The translations under genes and the position numbers were made by a program. The notes below the pieces were generated by a model. That model searched no databases. It worked only from the letters and a program-made list of their open reading frames with translations, and was not told the DNA's origin. From the NCBI RefSeq assembly GCF_003355155.1, contig NZ_CP031320.1, forward strand, positions 1,226,369 through 1,290,368: a DNA stretch of 64,000 nt, given 5' to 3'. This stretch comes from Streptomyces armeniacus (lineage in GTDB: Bacteria; Actinomycetota; Actinomycetes; Streptomycetales; Streptomycetaceae). This document shows positions 56,546 to 64,000 of this stretch, one piece after another (position 1 is the first letter of the stretch; each line of letters starts with the position of its first letter).

Positions 56546-56559
56546 CGATTAGCCGCGGC

Positions 56560-58071
56560 TCAGCCGCCGGAGAGGAGCCGTACCAGGTCATCCGCGGTGC
56601 GGCAGCGGTCCAGCAGCTCCTTCACGTGGTTCCGGGTGCCCCGCAGCGGCTCCAGGGTGGGGACCCGTTGCAGGGAGTCACGACCGGGAAGGTCGAAGAT
56701 CACGGAGTCCCAGGAGGCGGCCGCGACGTCGTCCGCGTACTGCTCCAGGCAGCGGCCGCGGAAGTACGCCCTGGTGTCCTCCGGGGGCTTTGTCACGGCC
56801 CGCAGGACGTCCTGCTCGTCCAGCAGGCCCTGCATCCTGCCCCGGGCCTTGAGCCGGTTGTAGAGCCCCTTGTCGGGCCGTACGTCGGCGTACTGCAGGT
56901 CGACGAGGTGCAGCCGCGGCGCGTCCCAGTCGAGCCGGTCACGGCGCCGGTAGCCCTCCATCAGCTCCCGCTTGGCGACCCAGTCCAGCTCGCCGGCCAG
57001 GCTCATCGGATCGTGCTCGAGCCGCACCAGAACGTCCTCCCAACGGGTCAGGACGTCCTTCGTCTGCTCGTCGGCGTCGGCGCCCCAGCGGTCCTCGACG
57101 TACTTGCGGGCCAGCTCGAAGTACTCCATCTGCAGTTGGACACCGGTCAGTGTCCGGCCGCTGCGGAGCGTGATCAGCTTGCGGAGCGAGGGGTCGTGCG
57201 ACACCTGGTGCAGGGTGCGTACGGGCTGGTCGACGGCCAGGTCGACGGCGATGAAGTTGTCCTCGATCATGGAGAGGACCAGCGCGGTGGTGCCCAGCTT
57301 GAGGTACGTCGAGATCTCGGAGAGGTTCGCGTCCCCGATGATCACGTGCAGCCGGCGGTACTTCTCGGCGTCCGCGTGCGGCTCGTCGCGGGTGTTGATG
57401 ATCGGCCGCTTGAGTGTCGTCTCCAGGCCGACCTCGACCTCGAAGTAGTCGGCGCGCTGGCTGATCTGGAAGCCGTGCTCGCTGCCGTCCTGGCCCAGCC
57501 CGACGCGCCCCGCGCCGCACACGACCTGGCGCGAGACGAAGAACGGGGTGAGGTGCCGCACGATGTCCGAGAACGGCGTCTCCCGCTTCATCAGGTAGTT
57601 CTCGTGGGTGCCGTACGAGGCGCCCTTGTTGTCGGTGTTGTTCTTGTACAGCAGGATCGGCTGCGAGCCGGGCACCTCGGCGGCGCGCTGCGCGGCCTCG
57701 GCCATGACGCGCTCGCCGGCCTTGTCCCACAGCACGGCGTCGAGCGGGTTGGTGACCTCGGGTGAGCTGTACTCGGGGTGGGCGTGGTCGACGTAGAGCC
57801 GCGCGCCGTTGGTGAGAATGACGTTGGCCAGCCCGATGTCCTCGTCCGTCAGCTGGCTCGCGTCCGCGGCCTCGCGCGCGAGGTCGAAACCGCGGGCGTC
57901 CCGCAGCGGATTCTCCTCCTCGAAGTCCCAGCGGGCCCGGCGCGCCCGGTGCATCGCCGCCGCGTAGGCGTTGACCACCTGGGACGAGGTGAGCATGGCA
58001 TTGGCGTTGGGGTGGCCGGGGACGGAGATCCCGTACTCCGTCTCGATGCCCATTACTCGCCGTACGGTCAT
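56560..58071 (-). CDS. dop: Pup deamidase/depupylase Dop
   Basis: The 503-residue protein is a PafA relative: [17 protein letters not shown] with the active Glu, and [16 protein letters not shown] with the conserved Asp. It turns the last Gln of Pup into Glu and also removes Pup from targets. It shares the PafA/Dop fold (similar to glutamine synthetase) but has the extra Dop loop after residue 40. It is downstream of arc past a hairpin. Confidence 0.97.
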   Translation of the reverse strand: MTVRRVMGIETEYGISVPGHPNANAMLTSSQVVNAYAAAMHRARRARWDFEEENPLRDARGFDLAREAADASQLTDEDIGLANVILTNGARLYVDHAHPEYSSPEVTNPLDAVLWDKAGERVMAEAAQRAAEVPGSQPILLYKNNTDNKGASYGTHENYLMKRETPFSDIVRHLTPFFVSRQVVCGAGRVGLGQDGSEHGFQISQRADYFEVEVGLETTLKRPIINTRDEPHADAEKYRRLHVIIGDANLSEISTYLKLGTTALVLSMIEDNFIAVDLAVDQPVRTLHQVSHDPSLRKLITLRSGRTLTGVQLQMEYFELARKYVEDRWGADADEQTKDVLTRWEDVLVRLEHDPMSLAGELDWVAKRELMEGYRRRDRLDWDAPRLHLVDLQYADVRPDKGLYNRLKARGRMQGLLDEQDVLRAVTKPPEDTRAYFRGRCLEQYADDVAAASWDSVIFDLPGRDSLQRVPTLEPLRGTRNHVKELLDRCRTADDLVRLLSGG

Positions 58072-58185
58072 GCGGCCCTCCTTGCCCGGCAGCGGCCCGC
58101 CATTGGACCACTGCTCACATCCCGCTGCGCGTCCGGCCCGTACACGGTCCCCGCATCCGCACTGCGCGAGGCGGCGGTACGCAAG

Positions 58186-58191
58186 AGCCTA
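58186..58191 (-). promoter_or_regulatory. Candidate -10 element for dop
   Basis: TAGGCT on the minus strand lies about 115 bases before the dop start, in the 231-base gap after arc. The -35 is weak. Confidence 0.35.
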
Positions 58192-58254
58192 GAACGCGCA
58201 GACCCGGGTGGGGAGATCACTGTGGGCTTCCTTCCGGACTGGCTGGGAAATGAT

Positions 58255-58292
58255 CCGGCTGCGGACCCCCGCTCACGGGCGCCCGCAGCCGG
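58255..58292 (-). terminator. Hairpin terminator downstream of arc
   Basis: CCGGCTGCGG (58255-58264) and CCGCAGCCGG (58283-58292) form a perfect 10-bp stem with an 18-base loop that can fold again. On the minus strand it is followed by ATCATTTCCC. It is 10 bases from the arc stop. Confidence 0.7.
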
Positions 58293-58302
58293 TCCGTCTT
58301 CG

Positions 58303-60069
58303 CTACAGGTACTGACCGGTGTTGGCCACCGTGTCGATGGAGCGCCCGGTGTCCGCGCCCTGCTTGCCGGTGACGAGCGTGCGGATGAAGACGATCCGCT
58401 CGCCCTTCTTGCCGGAAATACGGGCCCAGTCGTCGGGGTTGGTGGTGTTCGGCAGGTCCTCGTTCTCCTTGAACTCGTCCACGCACGCGGCGAGCAGGTG
58501 GGAGACCCTCAGGCCCTTCTGGTTCTGGTCGAGCAGCGCCTTGATGGCCATCTTCTTCGCGCGGTCCACGATGTTCTGGATCATCGCGCCGGAGTTGAAG
58601 TCCTTGAAGTAGAGGACTTCCTTGTCACCGTTGGCGTAGGTGACCTCGAGGAAGCGGTTCTCCTCCGATTCAGCGTACATCTGCTCGACGACCGACTGGA
58701 TCATCCCGGCCACGGTGGCCTCGGAGTCCTCGTTGTGCTCCCGCAGGTCGTCCGGGTGCAGCGGCAGGGTCGGCGTGAGGTACTTCGAGAAGATGTCGCG
58801 CGCGGCCTCTGCGTCCGGGCGCTCGATCTTGATCTTCACGTCGAGACGGCCGGGGCGGAGGATCGCCGGGTCGATCATGTCCTCGCGGTTGGAGGCGCCG
58901 ATGACGATGACGTTCTCCAGGCCCTCCACACCGTCGATCTCGGAGAGCAGCTGCGGGACGATGGTGTTCTCCACGTCCGAGCTGACGCCGGAGCCGCGGG
59001 TGCGGAACAGCGAGTCCATCTCGTCGAAGAAGACGATGACGGGCGTGCCCTCGCTCGCCTTCTCCCTGGCGCGCTGGAACACCAGCCTGATGTGCCGCTC
59101 GGTCTCGCCGACGTACTTGTTGAGCAGCTCCGGGCCCTTGATATTCAGGAAGTAGCTCTTGCCCTGGGGCTTGCCCGTGACCTCGGCGACCTTCTTGGCA
59201 AGGGAGTTGGCCACGGCCTTGGCGATGAGCGTCTTGCCGCAGCCGGGCGGTCCGTACAGCAGTACCCCCTTGGGCGGCCGGAGTTCGTGCTCCTTGAAGA
59301 CGTCCGGGTACAGATACGGGAGTTCCACCGCGTCGCGGATGAGCTCGATCTGCCCGCCCAGGCCACCGATCTTGGTGTAGTCGATGTCCGGGACCTCTTC
59401 GAGGACCAGTTCCTCGACCTCGCTCTTGGGCACGACCTCGTAGACATAGCCGGAGCGCGGTTCGAGCAGCAGCGCGTCACCGGCCCGCAGGGTGGTGTCC
59501 AGCAGCGGTTCCGCGAGCCGTACGACGCGTTCCTCGTCGGTGTGCCCGACGACCAGCGCCCGCTCGCCGTCCTCCAGGACCTCCTTGAGGGTGACGATGT
59601 CGCCGGCACGCTCGTACTCCATGGCCTCGACCACGTTGAGCGCCTCGTTGAGCATGACCTCCTGGCCACGCCGGAGCTGGTCGAGCTCCACGCTGGGGCT
59701 GACGTTCACCCGGAGCTTGCGGCCACCGGTGAAGATGTCGGCCGTGCCGTCCTCGTTGGCCTGCAGGAAGGCCCCGAAGCCGGCCGGTGGCTGCGCGAGG
59801 CGGTCGACTTCCTCCTTGAGGGCCACGATCTGATCGCGGGCCTCGCGGAGCGTGTTCGCGAGCCGTTCGTTCTGTGCGGACACGCCGGCCAGATTCGTCT
59901 GAAGCTCGACGATCCGCTCCTCGAGAATACGAGTGTGACGCGGAGAGTCGGCGAGCTTGCGGCGCAGGACGGCGATTTCCTGCTCGAGATAGGCCACCTG
60001 ACCGGACGGGTCATCGGAACCCCGACCCGGCCGGATGCCGCGGTTCATGTCATCGTCGTGGGCTGCCAC
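58303..60069 (-). CDS. arc: Proteasome-associated AAA ATPase Arc/Mpa
   Basis: The 588-residue protein has an N-terminal coiled coil (about residues 20-75) that binds Pup, OB domains, and an AAA domain with GPPGCGKT and [12 protein letters not shown]. The C-terminal GQYL is the docking motif for the 20S core. It unfolds pupylated proteins. The GTG at 60069 has GGAGGAGG at good distance, so I prefer it to the GTG at 60078, which sits too close to that site. Confidence 0.96.
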   Translation of the reverse strand: MAAHDDDMNRGIRPGRGSDDPSGQVAYLEQEIAVLRRKLADSPRHTRILEERIVELQTNLAGVSAQNERLANTLREARDQIVALKEEVDRLAQPPAGFGAFLQANEDGTADIFTGGRKLRVNVSPSVELDQLRRGQEVMLNEALNVVEAMEYERAGDIVTLKEVLEDGERALVVGHTDEERVVRLAEPLLDTTLRAGDALLLEPRSGYVYEVVPKSEVEELVLEEVPDIDYTKIGGLGGQIELIRDAVELPYLYPDVFKEHELRPPKGVLLYGPPGCGKTLIAKAVANSLAKKVAEVTGKPQGKSYFLNIKGPELLNKYVGETERHIRLVFQRAREKASEGTPVIVFFDEMDSLFRTRGSGVSSDVENTIVPQLLSEIDGVEGLENVIVIGASNREDMIDPAILRPGRLDVKIKIERPDAEAARDIFSKYLTPTLPLHPDDLREHNEDSEATVAGMIQSVVEQMYAESEENRFLEVTYANGDKEVLYFKDFNSGAMIQNIVDRAKKMAIKALLDQNQKGLRVSHLLAACVDEFKENEDLPNTTNPDDWARISGKKGERIVFIRTLVTGKQGADTGRSIDTVANTGQYL

Positions 60070-60107
60070 GGTCCTCACCTCCTCCAGGGGGAGCTGGACG
60101 CTTCCTG

Positions 60108-60113
60108 ACCCTA
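60108..60113 (-). promoter_or_regulatory. Candidate -10 element for arc
   Basis: TAGGGT on the minus strand gives a leader of about 30 bases before the arc ribosome-binding site and start. The PafBC-type upstream motif is not present here. Confidence 0.45.
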
Positions 60114-60313
60114 CCTGGGCCGGTGCGGGTTGAAACCCCTAGATCACAAAGACGGTCGGGGTGTGTCTGATCTTCACCCTTGCGCACTCCCTCACCACTG
60201 GGGAATACCCACCCATCGTCATCGGAAAGCGGCCCGGTTGTATCGTCGATCAGGTCAACACCCTTCCGGGGTGGCACTATTTCGTCACGAGCGCACGAAC
60301 GGCGGGCAGCAGG

Positions 60314-60601
60314 ATGAGCACCGGAAACGAAGCTCTCGAAGTCTGGATCGACCAGGATCTGTGCACAGGCGACGGGATCTGCGCGCAGTACGCGCCTGAG
60401 GTGTTCGAGCTGGACATCGACGGGCTCGCGTACGTGAAGAGCGCCGACGACGAACTGCTTCAGGAGAAGGGCGCCACGACGCCCGTACCGCTGCCGCTGC
60501 TGCGGGATGTGGCGGACTCCGCGAAGGAGTGTCCCGGCGACTGCATCCATGTACGTCGAGTTTCGGACAGTGTGGAAGTCTACGGTCCCGAAGCGGAGTA
60601 G
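60314..60601 (+). CDS. Ferredoxin, 3Fe-4S type
   Basis: The 95-residue protein has Cys-x5-Cys in CTGDGICAQYAPEVFELD and a later Cys in ECPGDCIHV, the pattern of actinobacterial 3Fe-4S ferredoxins, with one extra cysteine. Such ferredoxins pass electrons to cytochromes P450 or other oxidoreductases; none is nearby. The ATG at 60314 has only a weak ribosome-binding site. It is divergent from arc with a 244-base gap that shows no other gene. Confidence 0.88.
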   Translation: MSTGNEALEVWIDQDLCTGDGICAQYAPEVFELDIDGLAYVKSADDELLQEKGATTPVPLPLLRDVADSAKECPGDCIHVRRVSDSVEVYGPEAE

Positions 60602-60626
60602 CGCATCGGCGACGGTGCGTAACGGA

Positions 60627-61202
60627 TCAGGCACTGCCCGCGACCGGGGCGGGGATCAGCACGAACTTCCCTTCCTTCCACTCCCACTTCACCTTCCGCT
60701 CGCGGTCCGGGCAGCAGCGCGGCACGTCGGGTGACGAGTAGCCCCGGAGCGTGGCGGACACGGTCTTCGGGCCGCGTTCGCCCACCGTGAAATCCTCGGC
60801 GGTCATGCCCTCGCCCGACGGCAGCAGCGTCTCGGCCACCCGCGGGCGTTCGCCCGGTTCGGCGGGGTGCGCCAGGACGAAGATGCCGTTGGGCGGCGTG
60901 CCGGTGGCGGTGTCGCAGCGGACGAGCGCGACGGTCTCCCGCTGCCCGTCGTCGTCGAAGTCGGCGGAGCCGTGCTTGAGCACGTCCACGGCGCCCTCGC
61001 TGCCGCCGGGGCAGCCGAGCGGGTAGCGGGCGTCGGCCGGATCAGGGCCCTTGGTGGCCGTGCCGGTGCCCGCGGTGGCGTCGGACGGCTGCACCACCGT
61101 GGACAGCCCCACGACGGCGGCCAGCGCCACGGCGGTGGCGATCCAGTGCACGATACGAACGCGGGTGTGCGGAAGGGGACCGGGGCCTGCCGAAGGCTGC
61201 AC
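60627..61202 (-). CDS. Hypothetical membrane-anchored or secreted protein
   Basis: The 191-residue protein has one hydrophobic segment near the start (HWIATAVALAAVVGLSTVV) and an outside part with several cysteines (LGCPGGSEGAV, PRCCPDRERK). Stretch DFDDDGQRE resembles a calcium-binding loop. I recognise no family. I chose the GTG at 61202 because AGGAG lies 9 bases before it. An ATG at 61256 would lengthen it by 18 residues. Confidence 0.7.
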   Translation of the reverse strand: MQPSAGPGPLPHTRVRIVHWIATAVALAAVVGLSTVVQPSDATAGTGTATKGPDPADARYPLGCPGGSEGAVDVLKHGSADFDDDGQRETVALVRCDTATGTPPNGIFVLAHPAEPGERPRVAETLLPSGEGMTAEDFTVGERGPKTVSATLRGYSSPDVPRCCPDRERKVKWEWKEGKFVLIPAPVAGSA

Positions 61203-61343
61203 GCGCTGTGTCTCCTGTGAGAGCTGGGGTGGCGGAGGTGCCCAGCATCGTGCCATACGTCACACCGTTGCGGAACGACCGGGTCCGGACTCCCTCCGGT
61301 GCACCGTCCGCCGGACCCCCCGTCAACTCTCCGGGGTCACCCG

Positions 61344-62237
61344 CTACTTGGAGCCGCTGCCCGGCCCCGTGTAGTCGTCCCCGTACGCGCCCTTCGCGGG
61401 CCGGCGGCGGCGCAGCGGCGGCTCCACGCCGTCGGCGAGGCGGCGTGCGGTGAGCAGGAACCCGGTGTGTCCGATCATGCGGTGGTCGGGGCGTACGGCC
61501 AGGCCCTCGACGTGCCAGTTGCGCACCATGGTTTCCCATGCCTGCGGCTCGTTGAAGGTGCCGTGCTCCCTGATGGCCTCGACGGTGCGCGCGAGCTGCG
61601 TGGTGGTGGCGACGTACGCGCACAGGATGCCGCCCGGCACGAGCGCCTTGGAGACGGCCTCCAGGCACTCCCAGGGCGCGAGCATGTCCAGGATGACGCG
61701 GTCGATGTCCGACTCGGCGAGGTTGTCCTGGAGGTCCCCGACGGTGAGCGTCCAGGCGGGGTGCGGGCTGCCGAAGTACCGCTCGACGTTCTGCTGGGCG
61801 ATCTCCGCGAAGTCGGCCCGGCGCTCGTACGAGTGCAGCATGCCCTGGTCGCCGATGGCCCGCAGCAGGAAGGTGCTGAGGGAGCCGGAGCCCACGCCCG
61901 CCTCGACGATCCGCGCGCCCGGGAAGATGTCGGCCATGGCCAGCACCTGCCCGGCGTCCTTGGGGTAGACGACGGCGGCGCCGCGCGGCATGGACAGGAC
62001 GTAGTCGGGGAGCAGCGGGCGCAGCGCGAGGTAGGCGACGTTGCCCGTGGTACGGACGACACTGCCCTCTGGAGCGCCGATCAGCTCGTCGTGCGGGAAG
62101 GCACCCTTGTGGGTGTGGAAGCTCTTCCCGGCTTCGAGCGTGAACGTGTAATGGCGTCCCTTGGGATCGGTGAGCTGGACCTGGTCCCCGACCTTGAAGG
62201 GCCCGCGACGGCGGGCTGCACCGGTCGGTTCGGACAT
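61344..62237 (-). CDS. trmI: tRNA (adenine-58-N1)-methyltransferase TrmI
   Basis: The 297-residue protein has an N-terminal beta domain and a Rossmann SAM-binding domain with VEAGVGSGSLSTFLLRAIG and the catalytic-region motif DRVILDMLAPWE. It methylates A58 in the T-loop of tRNA. M. tuberculosis has the orthologue near its proteasome genes too. The ATG is 6 bases after TAGGCT and is likely leaderless. Confidence 0.93.
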   Translation of the reverse strand: MSEPTGAARRRGPFKVGDQVQLTDPKGRHYTFTLEAGKSFHTHKGAFPHDELIGAPEGSVVRTTGNVAYLALRPLLPDYVLSMPRGAAVVYPKDAGQVLAMADIFPGARIVEAGVGSGSLSTFLLRAIGDQGMLHSYERRADFAEIAQQNVERYFGSPHPAWTLTVGDLQDNLAESDIDRVILDMLAPWECLEAVSKALVPGGILCAYVATTTQLARTVEAIREHGTFNEPQAWETMVRNWHVEGLAVRPDHRMIGHTGFLLTARRLADGVEPPLRRRRPAKGAYGDDYTGPGSGSK

Positions 62238-62243
62238 GTCCCC

Positions 62244-62249
62244 AGCCTA
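62244..62249 (-). promoter_or_regulatory. -10 element for leaderless trmI
   Basis: TAGGCT on the minus strand ends 6 bases before the ATG at 62237. Confidence 0.55.
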
Positions 62250-62363
62250 ACGGTCGTACGGAGCGGTTCATGACACGGGGGCGGCGGGGCAGCCGGGCAC
62301 GGGCGCCGGAGCGTACGTGCCGGGGAAGGCGCCGGGCGTACGCCACCGGCGCGCGGGACCTGC

Positions 62364-63611
62364 CTACGACGCAGGCTTCGCCATCGCCTCGACGAACGCC
62401 TTCTCCACGTCGCCCGTCGACAGCACGCCGTAGATCTCGCCGGTCTCCTCGACGACCAGGTACTCGGTGGCCGGCGCCGCCCGCAGGTGGTCGAGCAGGT
62501 CCTCCCCCGCCAGCTCCGCCGGGACCCGCATGCCCTCCTTGAGGTCCTGCGCGAGGGTGCTCACCGCGACCCACGGGCGGCGGTGCTCGGGGATGCCGAC
62601 GATGGCGGCCTCCCGTACGACCGCCACGGGGTCGCCCTGCCCGTCCACCACGACCAGGGCGCGGGCGCCCGCCTCGTTCGCGCGGCGCAGCGCCTCGGAC
62701 AGCGGTGTCGCGGACTCGACGGGGACGGCGCGGCGGGTGAGCGTACGGGCGCGCAGGTCCGGGAGGCGTTCGCGGAGGCGGGCCATCCGGAGGCTGTTCC
62801 CGGCGCCGGTCCAGATGATCGCGGCGAGGATGGCGGCGAGCAGCGCGTCGGTGAGCGTGTCCATGCCGCCGACGCCCTCGTCGGTGAACCCGCCCGCGTG
62901 CGTGGCCAGCGGGAAGCCGATGAGGACGGCGATGGCGAGCGCGCGGCCGGTCCAGGCGGCGGCGACCGTCCCGGTCATCGGCTTGCCGCTGATCTTCCAC
63001 ACGACGGCGCGCAGCATCCGGCCGCCGTCCAGCGGTAGCCCGGGCAGCAGGTTGAAGACGGCGACGATGAGGTTGGAGACCATCAGCCCGGCGAGGAGCA
63101 CGCCGGGGACCGTGTCGGGCTCGACGACCTGCATGCCGGCGTAGAACACCCCGGCCAGCACGAGCGACAGCAGCGGCCCGACGAAGGCGAGGACGAACTC
63201 GCGGCCGGGCGTCTCGGACTCCTTCTCGATCTCCGAGACGCCGCCGAAGAACTGCAGCTGGATACGGCGCACCGGGAGCTTGAAGCGGAGCGCGGCGACC
63301 GTGTGGGCCAGCTCGTGGACCAGCACGGAGGCGTAGAAGGCGACGGCGAAGAACAGCGCGATGAGATAGCGCGCCCCGCCGAGCTCGGGCAGCACCCGGT
63401 CCAGCTGGCCGCCGAAGACCCAGGTGATCAGCGCGGCCACGAGGAACCAGCTGGGCGCCACGTAGACGGGCACGCCGAACGGGCGGCCCATCAGGATGCC
63501 GCCACTGGTGTACCGGCGGCGGTCCGGGCGGCGGCCCTCGCCGCTGCCCTTGTCGCCCGGTGTGCCCGGACCGCTGCCGTACGGTCCGCCGCCGTTGTCC
63601 GTGTCCGCCAC
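62364..63611 (-). CDS. Site-2 protease family metallopeptidase with CBS domains
   Basis: The 415-residue membrane protein has the zinc motif HELAH in VLVHELAHTVA and the second motif NLLPGLPLDGGRML within its membrane helices. Two CBS-type repeats follow in the C-terminal 130 residues, which may bind adenosine nucleotides. It would cut a membrane-bound anti-sigma factor or similar protein. The GTG at 63611 follows AGAGAGGAA. It is divergent from the RecB-family gene. Confidence 0.9.
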   Translation of the reverse strand: MADTDNGGGPYGSGPGTPGDKGSGEGRRPDRRRYTSGGILMGRPFGVPVYVAPSWFLVAALITWVFGGQLDRVLPELGGARYLIALFFAVAFYASVLVHELAHTVAALRFKLPVRRIQLQFFGGVSEIEKESETPGREFVLAFVGPLLSLVLAGVFYAGMQVVEPDTVPGVLLAGLMVSNLIVAVFNLLPGLPLDGGRMLRAVVWKISGKPMTGTVAAAWTGRALAIAVLIGFPLATHAGGFTDEGVGGMDTLTDALLAAILAAIIWTGAGNSLRMARLRERLPDLRARTLTRRAVPVESATPLSEALRRANEAGARALVVVDGQGDPVAVVREAAIVGIPEHRRPWVAVSTLAQDLKEGMRVPAELAGEDLLDHLRAAPATEYLVVEETGEIYGVLSTGDVEKAFVEAMAKPAS

Positions 63612-63703
63612 GGGTTCCTCTCTGCCGCTGTCCTCGCACCCCGCCGCTGCGATCACCACGATCATGCAGTGCAAGGACGTCTGCCGTCGATGGTATGCGC
63701 CTG

Positions 63704-63726
63704 TTGTCAGTGGCGGGCCGTAGGGT
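63704..63726 (+). promoter_or_regulatory. PafBC/RecA-NDp-type DNA-damage promoter of the RecB-family gene
   Basis: TTGTCAGTG at 63704-63712, exactly 8 bases, then TAGGGT at 63721-63726. This equals the actinobacterial LexA-independent damage motif TTGTCRGTG-N8-TANNNT. The ATG follows 8 bases later, so the message is nearly leaderless. Confidence 0.8.
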
Positions 63727-63734
63727 CGTGGCTC

Positions 63735-64000
63735 ATGACGACCTTTCCCCCCGCCGCGGGGAGTGAACGGCCAGCAGCCACGCCGAGTTCGGGGAGCCGG
63801 CGTGCTCCCGCCCCACCCACCTCGTTGTCCCCGTCGAGAGCCAGCGACTTCATGCAGTGCCCCCTGCTGTACCGCTTCCGGGTGATCGACCGGCTCCCGG
63901 AGAAGCCGTCCGCCGCCGCCGTACGCGGGACGGTGGTGCATGCCGTGCTGGAGCGGCTGTTCGACGCGCCCGCGGCGGACAGAAGCGTGCCCCGGGCGCG
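63735..64000 (+). CDS. RecB family exonuclease (3' end outside window)
   Basis: The first 88 residues are in the window. SLSPSRASDFMQCPLLYRFRVIDRLPEKPS and RGTVVHAVLERLF match the start of Streptomyces RecB-like PD-(D/E)XK nucleases, which act on DNA ends in repair. The metal-binding part lies beyond the end. The gene is cut by the window edge, not broken. Its promoter has the DNA-damage motif. Confidence 0.85.
   Translation, partial: MTTFPPAAGSERPAATPSSGSRRAPAPPTSLSPSRASDFMQCPLLYRFRVIDRLPEKPSAAAVRGTVVHAVLERLFDAPAADRSVPRA

Overview
The window is high-GC actinobacterial chromosome and almost certainly from Streptomyces or a close relative. The reasons are the very high GC with strong third-position GC, frequent GTG starts, the full Pup-proteasome locus (arc, dop, pup, prcB, prcA, pafA), pafB/pafC beside tatA/tatC and helY, and a gene order that I recall as matching the pheST to proteasome part of the Streptomyces coelicolor core chromosome. 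I saw no rRNA, tRNA, CRISPR array, insertion sequence or prophage. The sequence is gene-dense and no stretch longer than about 300 bases lacks a gene.

Bases 1-11,700 carry mixed accessory and metabolic genes: a membrane protein, a RibD-like reductase, a degenerate histidine-phosphatase-fold protein, a MocR regulator and EamA exporter whose start codons overlap head to head, a DUF1918 protein, a Tat-exported glycosidase, 3-hydroxybutyryl-CoA dehydrogenase, an ArsR-like regulator, an unusual membrane protein joining an XRE DNA-binding domain to an apparently inactive glycosidase fold, and a SpoIIE/RsbU-type phosphatase. Bases 11,900-19,600 are translation genes on the minus strand: pheS-pheT, an orphan histidine kinase, an rRNA/tRNA methyltransferase, and infC-rpmI-rplT with a long leader and an attenuator-like hairpin.

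Bases 19,700-27,000 hold DUF1844, an aquaporin, an SseB-domain protein, a mycosin-like protease translationally coupled to a proline-rich membrane protein, a PLP aldolase/deaminase and a DUF2510 protein. Bases 27,100-34,100 form a catabolic locus that fits gamma-glutamylation of ethanolamine or a related amine: permease, GlnA4-type ligase, short-chain dehydrogenase, aldehyde dehydrogenase, PuuD-type hydrolase and a FadR-type regulator. Bases 34,200-41,000 hold a LysR regulator with a divergent TDT transporter, a metal-receptor protein, OsmC, a 5'-3' exonuclease, an iron-box-controlled siderophore-interacting protein and a PI-PLC-like protein.

Bases 41,100-60,100 are a long minus-strand block: helY, a diacylglycerol kinase, tatC, tatA, pafC, pafB, two FKBPs, pafA, then a divergent MFS/LacI pair, then prcA, prcB, pup, dop and arc. 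Together this encodes Pup tagging, depupylation, the ATPase, the 20S core and the PafBC DNA-damage activator. The end of the window has a ferredoxin, a secreted protein, TrmI, a site-2 protease and a truncated RecB-family nuclease whose promoter matches the PafBC/RecA-NDp damage motif.

Two themes recur. Many genes appear leaderless, with a TANNNT element 5-8 bases before the start codon. Two proteins keep an enzyme fold but lack the catalytic residues.
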